Shown here in pieces: positions 54,021 to 62,327 of a stretch of DNA of 64,000 nt. The position numbers and the translations under genes were made by a program. Source of the stretch: VXPW01 sp965115815 (GTDB lineage Bacteria; Pseudomonadota; Alphaproteobacteria; TMED109); NCBI GenBank assembly GCA_965115815.1, contig OZ220465.1:2294001-2358000 (forward strand), written 5' to 3'. The notes under the pieces were generated by a model that was not told the origin of the DNA, searched no databases, and was given only the letters and a program-made list of their open reading frames with translations. Position 1 is the first letter of the stretch. Every line of letters begins with the position of its first letter.

Positions 54021-54791
54021 ATGGCGCGACGAAACGACGACTTCCTGCACGGCACCGACGGCGACGACTACCTGTGGGGCACCGACGGCAACGACGCGCT
54101 CCACGGCGGGGCCGGCGACGACTTCCTGTGGGGCGAAGACGGCAACGATGCGCTCCACGGCGGGGCCGGCGACGACGAGCTCTTCGGCCTCGGCGGCGAC
54201 GACATGCTGCGGGGCGGCGCGGGCGACGACGTGCTGAACGGCGACCCCGGCGACGACTCCCTGTTCGGCGGCAAGGGCGACGACACCCTGTTCGGCAACG
54301 CCGGCGACGACGTGCTCCGCGGCGGCAACGGCAACGACTTCTTGGACGGCGGCTACTACAGCGCCGGCGCCGACCGGCTGTACGGCGGCAAGGGCGACGA
54401 CCGCATGCACGGCGGCGGCGGCGACGACGAGCTCCGCGGCGGCAAGGGCGACGACCGCATGAACGGCGGTTGGGGCGACGACGTGCTGCACGGCGGCGCG
54501 GGCGACGACCGCCTGTGGGGCGGCAAGGGCGCGGACCGCTTCGTATTCGGCCGGGACAGCGGCCACGACACCATCACCCTCCATCAAGACGGCAGGGATA
54601 CGATCGTCTTTACGGCCGACAGCGGAATCCAGTTCTCCGACCTGATCATCACGGGCAAGGCCAAGTTTCCCAAATACGTAGTCCCCCACGCCGTAATCAA
54701 GGATGCATCCGGAGAATGGAGCATCAAGATCAGCGGCACGACGGCGGCGGAATTGACCGAGTCCGATTTCGATTTCGACTTCATCGCGTGA
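54021..54791 (+). CDS. RTX-type calcium-binding repeat protein 1
   Basis: A 256-residue protein made mostly of GGxGxDxLx nonapeptides (about 15, residues 8-175: for example GGAGDDELFGLGGDD), which bind calcium in a beta-roll. The non-repeat C-terminus ends TAAELTESDFDFDFIA, an acidic/hydrophobic tail like type I secretion signals. The ATG at 54021 follows TAGGAG, part of which is the IS630 junction, so the native upstream region was replaced. Calling it secreted is inference from repeats and tail; no type I transporter is in the window. Confidence 0.87.
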   Translation: MARRNDDFLHGTDGDDYLWGTDGNDALHGGAGDDFLWGEDGNDALHGGAGDDELFGLGGDDMLRGGAGDDVLNGDPGDDSLFGGKGDDTLFGNAGDDVLRGGNGNDFLDGGYYSAGADRLYGGKGDDRMHGGGGDDELRGGKGDDRMNGGWGDDVLHGGAGDDRLWGGKGADRFVFGRDSGHDTITLHQDGRDTIVFTADSGIQFSDLIITGKAKFPKYVVPHAVIKDASGEWSIKISGTTAAELTESDFDFDFIA

Positions 54792-55639
54792 AACACGATC
54801 CTTTCACCCAACCTTCCACAAAAGGAGGCAATCCCATGTCTAAACCAGGACGGACCATCACCGGCACCCCCGGCGACGACGAGCTCCACGGCGGCGACGG
54901 CGCGGACCGCCTGTACGGCGGGGCCGGCACCGACACGCTCCACGGCGGCGACAACGCGGACCCGAAAGGATCGGACCCGAACCGGGATCCCGAACTGATG
55001 GACAAGCACTCGGACCATCTGTTCGGCGGCGACGGTATCGACTACCTCTACGGAGAAGCCGGCCGCGACTTCCTGGACGGCGGCAACGACACCGATTGGC
55101 TGTACGGCGGGGCCGGCAACGACTGGCTGAAGGGCGGCGACGGTATCGACTACCTCTACGGCGGCAACAGCTTGCTGGGCGACGACCCCGGCAACGACTT
55201 CCTGCAAGGCGGCAACGGCGACGACCGTCTGTTCGGCGGCGGCGCGGCAGCGACGTGCTCGCCGGCGACGCCGGCGACGATTTCCTCTACGGCGGCACCG
55301 GCAACGACGAGCTCTGGGGCCACGCCGCGGTGACGATGTGCTGCACGGCGGCGCGGGCGACGACTCCCTGTTCGGCAACGCCGGCGACGACACGCTCATA
55401 AGGCGAGACCGGCAAGGATGTCTTCGTGTTCAGGCAAGGCAGCGGACGTGACACGATCCTTGACTTCGATCGGTCGGAGGACCGGATTCAAATGGAAGGG
55501 ATCGACGGTGTCAGCGAGTTTGAAGATCTTCGAATCCAATATGAAAAGGATTCGGACGGGAAGATCAAGTCCGCGAAAGTCTCCGACCTGGCGGAAGATG
55601 TGGGCGAACTGACGTGGAGCATTGATCTCGAAGGTATTA

Positions 55640-56596
55640 GAGCATGATTCAAAACTCCATATAATCAGTAGGTTACGGTTTTTCCGAGGGTTTCGGCCCG
55701 TCCGAGGCGGCGCACCAGGATGCGGATCACGGCCCGTTGCAGCCCTGCCAGCGAGCTCTCCAGCCGTCGTTCATCGTCCTTCGCCAGACGTCGGCAGCGG
55801 CCCAGCCAGCCGAAAAACCGCTCGACCATCCAGCGTCGCGGAAGCACCTCGAAACCCTTCGGTTCCGTAGGTTTGGTCACGATCTCGAGGTCCGGGGCGT
55901 CCGGCATCGCGGCTAGGGCTTGGGCCCGTTTGGGACCGCGGTACCCTCCGTCTGCCCAGACCTTCTGCAGGCTCGGCAGGGTCGTTCGCAGTTCGGCGAG
56001 GACCGCCGGCGCACCCTCCCGATCCGGCACGTTGGCGGGGTGCACGTGCAGGACCAGGGGGAGCCCGAGGGTGTCGACCACCGCGTGCCGTTTTCGCCCC
56101 TTGATCGTTTTCCCACCGTCCTAGCCACTCGGACCGCCGCTCTCCGTCGTCTTCACGGACGGACTGTCGATCACCCCCGCCGTCGTCGTCGAACGCCGGC
56201 CCTCCAGCTCCCGGGCCGGACCCCGCAACGCTGCCACGAGATCCCCATACAGGCCCTGGTTACGCCACCGGTAAAACTAGTACCGGACCGTCGAAATCGC
56301 AGGAAAACAAGGCGGTAGCGCACGCCACTGGCAACCCGTCATCCACGGATACAGCAGCGCATTCACCACTTCGCGCAGGTCTACCTCACGGGGACGACCC
56401 GTCGACGACGGGGCCGGAAGCAGTGGCTCCAAACGAGCCCATTCCGCGTCGGTCCGATCGCTTTCGAAGCGGCTTCCCTGACGCTGATACTTCGCACGAG
56501 CGGTCTCGCTCCAAGCCATGGCATCCTCCCAATGTCGTCGCCAACCACATCGTAGAGGCTCGCATCGGGGTTGTTCCATAGTTTCCGCACAGGCTC
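55640..56596 (-). mobile_element. IS5-family element in the RTX2 gene
   Basis: A 957-bp element with imperfect inverted ends (GAGCATGATTCAAAACT left, GAGCCTGTGCGGAAACT right on the other strand) and a 3-bp duplication TTA (55637-55639 and 56597-56599), typical of IS5 subgroups that duplicate 3 bp. Its transposase is broken. Confidence 0.88.
55665..56579 (-). pseudogene. IS5-family transposase with two TAG stops
   Basis: The frame starts MAWSETARAKYQRQG and has the N-terminal RTDAEWARLEPLLP and DLREVVNALLYPWMTGCQWRALP. It meets TAG at 56277-56279 (STVRY-stop-FYRWR, Tyr expected) and again at 56121-56123 (GGPSG-stop-DGGKTIKGRKRH, Tyr expected). The C-terminal DDE part (VWADGGYRG, RRWMVERFFGWLGRCRRL) is otherwise collinear with no frameshift. 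Confidence 0.9.
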
Positions 56597-56639
56597 TTAC
56601 CTTTCTCGACGACAGCGACTTCTATTTCGCTTGACGGTT

Positions 56640-56686
56640 CGGCTTGACGCGGCCGGCCCGCCGGAACCCGGCCGCACGTCAAGCCG
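56640..56686 (+). terminator. Hairpin after the original RTX2 stop
   Basis: CGGCTTGACGCGGCCGG pairs with CCGGCCGCACGTCAAGCCG (two unpaired bases) around an 11-base loop, followed by ATTT. It begins 6 bp after the reconstructed RTX2 stop, as a terminator should. Confidence 0.65.
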
Positions 56687-57090
56687 ATTTCCGGCTGCCG
56701 GGCGGGCGCCCGCGCCCGGCTGCATCCAGCTACTGGACCGGCCGCTCGCGGGGGTGGATCGGCGGCGCATTGAGGGGCCCAAGGACGGCCGCGCGCATCG
56801 AGAGGGGACCCAGGGGCCGCGGCGGCGCGGGGTAGCGAGCCCGGGAGCCGGGGTGCGATCCCTGCCGGGGTGCGGCTGCCTTCCCGCGTGTCCGGGGGGG
56901 GGACTTCCCACCCTTTGTCAAGGGGGGTGAAGCGCCCTCGGACCCCCCCTTGCCCGGTTCCCGCCGGAGCCGGCCTGCGGCCGTCGGCAGAGCCGTGCCG
57001 CCCGTGCCGACTCCGCCATCGCGGGGTTCTGCCGAGTCCCATGCCGGCCCCTACCGCACCGTTACGTACCGGAGCCTGACCGGGCCGAAC
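56687..57090. other. 400-bp GC-rich gap, nothing recognised
   Basis: Lies between the RTX2 hairpin and the small gene downstream of IS110. Open frames occur on several strands but none resembles a family. The IS110 element boundary is probably near here; it was not found. Confidence 0.4.
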
Positions 57091-57393
57091 TCACCCGTCC
57101 CGGCCGAATCCTCGGGGGCGTTCCCGTTCCGCCAGGGAATCGAGATCCCGGTCGTCCAAGGCTTCGAGGACCGGATCCAGGAGTTCCGCGGTGGCCGGGG
57201 TCTCCAGGGTCTCCGGCCGGGCCTGCCGCCCGTCCCGGTACTCCTCCCGGATCGCGAGGATCGTGGCGATGGCGTCGTGCAGCCGCGGTCCGCGAGAGCG
57301 CCGATCCTTCGGCGTACGGTACGCCGTCTTCGCCGCACCCGCCCGTCGACGCTGGCGGTAGCAGCGCTGGCGTTCGGCGTGGGACCGGGTCAC
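57091..57393 (-). CDS. Small basic protein downstream of the IS110 transposase
   Basis: From GTG 57393 it reads VTRSHAERQRCYRQRRRAGA, then YRTPKDRRSRGPRLHDAIATI and about 40 acidic residues ending ERPRGFGRDG, 100 residues in all. The pattern (SNAERQRRYRERRRAG ... RPKDRRSR ... LEEYRAW ... PRGFGRD) is one I recall from small uncharacterised proteins near mobile elements. It starts 38 bp after the transposase stop and may be an accessory gene of the IS110 element. Confidence 0.6.
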   Translation of the reverse strand: MTRSHAERQRCYRQRRRAGAAKTAYRTPKDRRSRGPRLHDAIATILAIREEYRDGRQARPETLETPATAELLDPVLEALDDRDLDSLAERERPRGFGRDG

Positions 57394-57431
57394 GATCCCG
57401 GATCTCCCGGTCCCGAATGGTACGAACCCGG

Positions 57432-58715
57432 TTACGGAACGGTCGCGGCGGCCGGCCGTGTGCGAGGATCCGCCCGGCTTCGGAGGGCGGGGTCGTACCG
57501 GGTCGGGGTTTCCCGCAGGGCACAGACCCCTGCGAGCCGGCGGTCGGCGACGGAGCGCACGGCTCGCGCAGGCCGGTGGCCGCGAAGCCGCAGGGCCGGG
57601 TACTGGGCCCGGCGGGCCGGGTCCTGCTGCATCGCGACGCGCGCCCAGGGATCGACGGCCTCCTGCAGGCGATGATGGGCGGCCCGCCGGCGGACCACGA
57701 TCACCGATTGGCCGGAACGTCGGGGGACGGGGGCCACACCGGACCGGCACCGCAGAGCCGGATCGTCTCGCCGTCGCAGGGCATCCGGTGCTTCTGCGCG
57801 CAGCGTGGCCCGGACGATCCTGCCGACGCCCGGTCGCGAACTCCGGATCTCTGCGTCCCGCGGCACCACCGGCCCCGATGCGGATTCCGATCCCTCTTCC
57901 TGCTGCATCACGTCCGTCGTCTGCCGGTCGATCTCCTTCCGCACGTCCGCCCGTGGTCCGGTGACGAGGTCCAGCGGGGCGAACCCCACCCGGAGAGGGC
58001 CCACGGCGGCTTCCGTGGTGCCCTCCGCCCCTCGGATGGCCGGCGCTCGGAGGGTCTTCCGGACGGGGTCGGCATCCCGGCGCCGCACGCGAGGGCGGCG
58101 AAGGATCCGGGTCACGGTGCGGGCGCGGAGTCTGCGGGCCCGGTCCGGCGTCGGGGCGAGATCCCAGAGTTCCCGGAACCAAGCCCGCGAGAGAGCGTTC
58201 TCCCGATCGAGGAACTGCGGGTCGTACCGCCCGAGCTGCGGGCGGATCCGGTGGACCAGGCGCGTGCGCGGGGCGGTCCGCTCGCAGGCCCTGCGCGACC
58301 CTTCCCGCAACCGGAGGACGGCCGGAGAGATCGGATCAAGAAGGCGAACGGCCGAACCGTCGGTACGCAGGGCTCCGGCCCGAACCCGCCGGGCCTCGCG
58401 GCGGTCGTCCTGGGCGCCGGCCGGCGACCCACGGTCCCGGAAGCGGTCCCGTGGCTTCGGGTGGATCGCATGCAGGACCCGACCTCGTTCCATCCGGGAC
58501 GCGACCCCCGGTCCGTGCGGAACCTCGAGGGCCACCCCGAGGGCGTCCGGTTCGGTCTGCGCAACGGCCAGCAGCCCGTCCGCCATCGGTGCCAGCCCGG
58601 CTCCGCCAGGGGAGAAGGACCGCTCCTTCTGCACGGTGCCGGAAGCATCGAGAAGGCACACGTGGTGGGGCTCGGACCCCCAGTCGATTCCGGCGAAAAA
58701 CTTCAACGAGTTCAT
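57432..58715 (-). CDS. IS110-family transposase
   Basis: A DEDD-type recombinase of 427 residues. The RuvC-like N-terminal domain shows FFAGIDWGSEPHHVCLLDASG, HAIHPKPRDRFRDRGSPAGA and DDRREARR. The C-terminal serine-containing domain shows LPGVGRI-like RPGVGRIVRATLRAEAPDALR, LRCRSGVAPVPRRSGQSVIV and RSVADRRLAGVCALRET. The frame is complete. IS110 elements lack terminal inverted repeats and use a bridge RNA, so their ends cannot be read easily; the 58.7-59.5 kb side should hold one. Confidence 0.87.
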   Translation of the reverse strand: MNSLKFFAGIDWGSEPHHVCLLDASGTVQKERSFSPGGAGLAPMADGLLAVAQTEPDALGVALEVPHGPGVASRMERGRVLHAIHPKPRDRFRDRGSPAGAQDDRREARRVRAGALRTDGSAVRLLDPISPAVLRLREGSRRACERTAPRTRLVHRIRPQLGRYDPQFLDRENALSRAWFRELWDLAPTPDRARRLRARTVTRILRRPRVRRRDADPVRKTLRAPAIRGAEGTTEAAVGPLRVGFAPLDLVTGPRADVRKEIDRQTTDVMQQEEGSESASGPVVPRDAEIRSSRPGVGRIVRATLRAEAPDALRRRDDPALRCRSGVAPVPRRSGQSVIVVRRRAAHHRLQEAVDPWARVAMQQDPARRAQYPALRLRGHRPARAVRSVADRRLAGVCALRETPTRYDPALRSRADPRTRPAAATVP

Positions 58716-59497
58716 GATTTCTAGCTCCTTCGGGTCAGGATTGGGTTCTCTTGGGCCGCCAGGATGCGGATCGGTCCCTGCACGGGCGCTCGGAGGCGCA
58801 AACTTCCCACGGGATCTCCATCCTGGCCTCGGATCGGGGCACAGGTCCCCCCCCAGGGGCTCAAGGCACAGGGGGCGTTGGGTCGTCGCTCCCGATCCGG
58901 AGGCCCGTCCCGTTCACGAGGAACGGGGCCTTCACCATGGCAGGAACCATGGATGGGCGGGAGGCGGTGGCTAGCGCGGCAATCGCGCGCGTGAATGGTG
59001 CAGGGGCCGCGGCTCGATCTGGCGCGCTTGGTGGGGATGGTGTACTCCGCCGTAAACCGAACTGGCGAACGGCTGTACTCGACAACGCGCCCACAGCTAC
59101 GGACAGAAAGTGCAACGAACGTTCGCTGCGGAAGTTCTTGAGCCCGTTTCCACGGCGGGCGAGATCCTGAGCGACGACAATTCCGAAGATTACCGACGTT
59201 TCGCCGATGACGATCCGGGTGCGGCGGAGAAGCCACGACCGTATCGATGCGGAAGACGAGCCGGATATCGCCGGCCTCGGATCCCGATTGACGAATGACT
59301 GCGGCTTCTTGGCGGCCCCCAGCGCGACCGGAATCCGCGCTTCCAGCGGGCATTATTCCGCAGCAGGGACGTGTACGTCCACGGCGTGATATACGTGCAT
59401 GCATGCGGCATCATCGAATTGAATGTCCGCAGCACTATATACTTGCCCCGACACGGCGCATGGGGCTTGTGGAAGCACTCGGATCCTATCCTTCGGC
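58716..59497. other. 780-bp gap upstream of IS110 and Fic genes
   Basis: No gene recognised. It should contain the promoter side of the IS110 element, possibly including its bridge RNA region, and the promoter of the Fic gene. No strong repeat was seen. Confidence 0.35.
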
Positions 59498-61057
59498 ATG
59501 ATCGCCCCGAATGAGAAACTCGCTGCGTCGCTGGCGCAGCTCCAGAAGCTCCAGGGCCGAGGACGGCGGGTTTTCCGCTCCGGCGAGCTGACGCGTGTTC
59601 ACCGCGAGCGGTTGGTCAGGAACGGCTTTTTGCGCAAGGTGGTGAAAGGCTGGCTGATCTTTCGCAGCCCGGATGCCGATCCAGGCGATACGACACCCTG
59701 GTTCGCTTCTTTCTGGGAGTTCTGCGCGGGCTATTGTACGGCCCGGTTCGGACCGGACTGGAACCTGTCTCCGGAACGGTCGTTGCTGATCCACGCGGAA
59801 AACACTGTCATCCCCCAGCAGGTCATCATCCATACCCCCAAGGGTGCCAACAACACCCTCGAACTGTTGTTCGGCACTTCCTTGTACGACCTCAGACAAA
59901 GGGACGCCCCGCCGAGCACTGACCTGACCGACCGGGACGGACTGCGGATGTTCGTGTCCGAGGCGGCACTGGTGCGCGTGCCGGCGGCGTTCTTTGTCCG
60001 GCACCCGGTCGAAGCGCAGGTCGTACTGTCGGGCATCCGCGATGCGGCTGACGTGCTCGGACGGTTGCTCGACGGCGGTCATTCGGTGATTGCGGGGCGG
60101 ATCGCCGGTGCCTTCCGACGGATCGGCAGGGGCGGTGTGGCCGACGAGATTCTGAGCGTCATGAAACGGGCCGGCTACGATGTCCGCGAAGTCGATCCAT
60201 TCGAGCCGGAACAGGCCTTCGGTGCGCTGGGCCGGGCGCGGGTGCCGATTGTCGACCGCCTGCAATCGCTGTGGGAGAAGATGCGGGGGCCCGTGATCGC
60301 AACCTTTCCCGAAGCGCCCGGCCCGCCCGAAGACACCAGGGCCTATCTGTCCTTCGTTGACGACATCTATCGGAACGATGCCTATCACTCCCTGTCGATC
60401 GAGGGCTACCGCGTCACGCCGGAGCTGATCGACCGGGTTCGCGCGGGGAACTGGGACCCGGACCATCACGACGCCGACCGGCAGGGCCGCGATGCGCTGG
60501 CCGCCCGCGGGTACTGGCAGTCGTTCCGGCTCGTGCGGGCGGCGGTCGGTGAGATCATTGGCGGCGGTGAAGCCGGTGCTCTGGTCCGCAAGGCCCACCG
60601 CGACTGGTATCGCGAGCTGTTTCAGCCTTGCGTCGCCGCCGGCCTGATCGCGGCTTCCGCTCTGGCAGGTTACCGCAGCGAAGCCGTGTTTCTGCGGGGT
60701 TCGCGGCATGTGCCGCCGCGCCGGGAGGCGATGCGGGATGCCATGCCGGCCTTGTTTGATCTGCTGGAAACCGAAACCGAACCTTCCGTTCGCGCCGTGC
60801 TCGGGCACTGGCTGTTCGGCTACATCCATCCTTATCCGGACGGCAACGGGCGCATGGCGCGCTTCGTCATGAACGCGATGCTGGCATCCGGCGGCTATCC
60901 TTGGACCGTTATTCAGGTAGAAGACCGGGATGTCTACTTGGCGGCGCTGGAAAGCGCCAGCATCGATCGGGACATCGGGCCGTTCGCGCAGTTCGTGGCA
61001 GACCGGGTTGCGCACTCACTGGAGCAGGCCAGCGCGAGTGCACAGAAGGGTCGGTAG
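59498..61057 (+). CDS. Fic-domain protein with AbiEi-like winged-helix N-terminus
   Basis: A 519-residue protein. The N-terminal region (about 25-130: RVFRSGELTRVHRERLVRNGFLRKVVKGWLIFR) resembles the winged-helix of AbiEi-type antitoxins. The C-terminal Fic domain has the catalytic HPYPDGNGR (444-452) and an upstream SLSIEG (298-303), matching the inhibitory S-x-x-x-E-G motif, so the enzyme is probably kept off by its own helix. Fic proteins transfer AMP or similar groups to proteins. Stop is TAG. Start ATG 59498. Confidence 0.87.
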   Translation: MIAPNEKLAASLAQLQKLQGRGRRVFRSGELTRVHRERLVRNGFLRKVVKGWLIFRSPDADPGDTTPWFASFWEFCAGYCTARFGPDWNLSPERSLLIHAENTVIPQQVIIHTPKGANNTLELLFGTSLYDLRQRDAPPSTDLTDRDGLRMFVSEAALVRVPAAFFVRHPVEAQVVLSGIRDAADVLGRLLDGGHSVIAGRIAGAFRRIGRGGVADEILSVMKRAGYDVREVDPFEPEQAFGALGRARVPIVDRLQSLWEKMRGPVIATFPEAPGPPEDTRAYLSFVDDIYRNDAYHSLSIEGYRVTPELIDRVRAGNWDPDHHDADRQGRDALAARGYWQSFRLVRAAVGEIIGGGEAGALVRKAHRDWYRELFQPCVAAGLIAASALAGYRSEAVFLRGSRHVPPRREAMRDAMPALFDLLETETEPSVRAVLGHWLFGYIHPYPDGNGRMARFVMNAMLASGGYPWTVIQVEDRDVYLAALESASIDRDIGPFAQFVADRVAHSLEQASASAQKGR

Positions 61058-61684
61058 TCCGGCAGGGGATGCCGAATCCCGGCCTGCCGAGGTGTACGGC
61101 GGGGGCGGCCAAGCGTGAGTGCCTGTCGGGAACAGGACCACCATCTGACCCGGATTCCCGAATCGTCATGTTCGCGAGACGATGATCCGTCCGTGTAACC
61201 GGAAACCGGGCAGAGTTCCGGGGTTTCTTCACGCAATGCCGGGGAAGAAGTCTTCTTCCGGCAGCTGGAATTCGACAAAATCGAGATTGAACCGATCGCG
61301 CTGAACGCGAAATCCCGTGCGGACATTTTCGGCGATATTGCGAGGGATTCCGCACCTGTACCGACCCGTCCATCCGGGCCCGGTGGTTCCGGCTCCCGGA
61401 ACAGGGGGATTCTTCCCGGTGGGTCTCGCACGAAAGGCCGTCCTGACATAGCGTTGCGGAGGATCCTGGTACCGGATCTCCTGAAGCAGGGCCCGGAGGC
61501 AGGACTTCGATCGCCTACACGGACCGGTGAGCGAACACGGGACGATTCGCAGGTTTCCGAGCCATGCCGATAACTGGAACCAGAAGCAGTACGCGATCGG
61601 ATAGCGGTGGGCAACGCCATCCTGTCGTCAAACCCCCGTGGGGTCAGCACTCCCCAGCGATTCCGGCGCGTCTTCACGCAGTTG
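61058..61684. other. Gap after the Fic gene with an ISNCY relic
   Basis: Most of the stretch is either unrecognised or belongs to the ISNCY relic at 61255-61600. No other gene or RNA seen. Confidence 0.4.
61255..61600 (+). pseudogene. Degraded ISNCY transposase N-terminal region
   Basis: In shifted frames it reads QLEFDKIEIEPIALNAKSRADI, then GILPGGSRTKGRPDIALRRILVPDLLKQG, and DNA matching the region that encodes DFDRLHELV and the following segment. These align with the intact copies (MELGQVAIEEIEI, SRDDIP, GRPGMELWRILVMGLLKQV). Divergence is far greater than between the intact copies, so it is an older, related element. Several shifts and stops are present. Confidence 0.65.
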
Positions 61685-62100
61685 CCGGGTAGGAGGGGTC
61701 GTTGCCGAGCCCCTCCCCCCAGTTACGGTAGGAATGCGCATTACTGCGCACCCCCCGCACAGATCCGGACATGGACGTTCATCCATCCGGCTCCTACCTC
61801 GGGTGCTTGACGGCCAACCGCGGATCCGGCCATGGGCGGCGGAGGGTTGCGCGCGACCCAGAGATCTCGGTCCTGCGCTCCCGTCGCTTCCGGTCGAACC
61901 TTGCGGCTTTCCGGATCCGGTCCGCCGCCTGAGGCACGCTTGCCCGACACTGCGTTCGGCGCGTGCTTTGGCGTCCCGAATTCCCCTTGGTTGGGGCCCT
62001 TTCCTCCAGCCACTCCGCAGGAGCGGACGCTCCCTGGTTCGTCGCCTTCCCAGGTCGTACGGCCCCATCCGACTTCTTCAAGCCGTTCGTCCTAGGCTTC
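61685..62100 (-). mobile_element. Group II intron 3' fragment, copy B
   Basis: Matches 15522-15938 nearly base for base, including the domain-V-like hairpin (61761-61793) and the tandem stem-loops ending CCTACC. No reverse transcriptase sequence accompanies it. Similarity ends at 62100, where the 100-bp repeat begins. Probably an intron truncated by recombination. Confidence 0.75.
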
Positions 62101-62102
62101 CA

Positions 62103-62201
62103 AGAAGATCCCATGCTTGTTGCTGTGATGCGATCGGAGTCTCGATCGCGACGCGGGTCGACGCGTTCGAGTCTGCGATTGTGAGATGTGCGGACGTCTG
62201 C
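62103..62201. repeat. Inverted copy of the 1420-1519 repeat
   Basis: Matches the complement of 1420-1519 with a few changes (for example CTCGATCGCGACGC for CTTGATCGCGGCGC). It joins directly to intron fragment B, unlike the first site where it abuts the intron 5' end. Confidence 0.75.
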
Positions 62202-62327
62202 GGCCCGGTGGCGGCGCGGATCTAGGCGCGAGGGGTCCGTTTCGGCGGATCCGGGGCGAGCGAGAGGCCGGCCGGGTTGGGTGGCCCGGCTTGGATCCTT
62301 GCGGTTTCGGTCGGGGTGTGGGCGCAG

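Larger units (their letters stand above)
54836..56634 (+). pseudogene. RTX-type repeat protein 2, frameshifted and interrupted by IS5
   Basis: Starts at ATG 54836 after a strong AAGGAGG site. RTX repeats run to about 55245, where the frame shifts; further shifts lie near 55325 and 55399, with repeats continuing in each new frame (GDDSLFGNAGDD). The tail is FRQGSGRDTILDFDRSEDRI ... WSIDLEGI. An IS5 element (55640-56596) then interrupts it. Joining across the TTA duplication restores GITFLDDSDFYFA-stop at 56634, an ending like that of RTX protein 1 (SDFDFDFIA). The gene had decayed or was broken by both routes. Confidence 0.85.

Noticed and set aside
54021..55400. Short regularly spaced repeats resembling a CRISPR or satellite array
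   Set aside because: The period is 27 bp and encodes GGxGxDxLx nonapeptides in frame with a ribosome-binding site, so these are RTX coding repeats.
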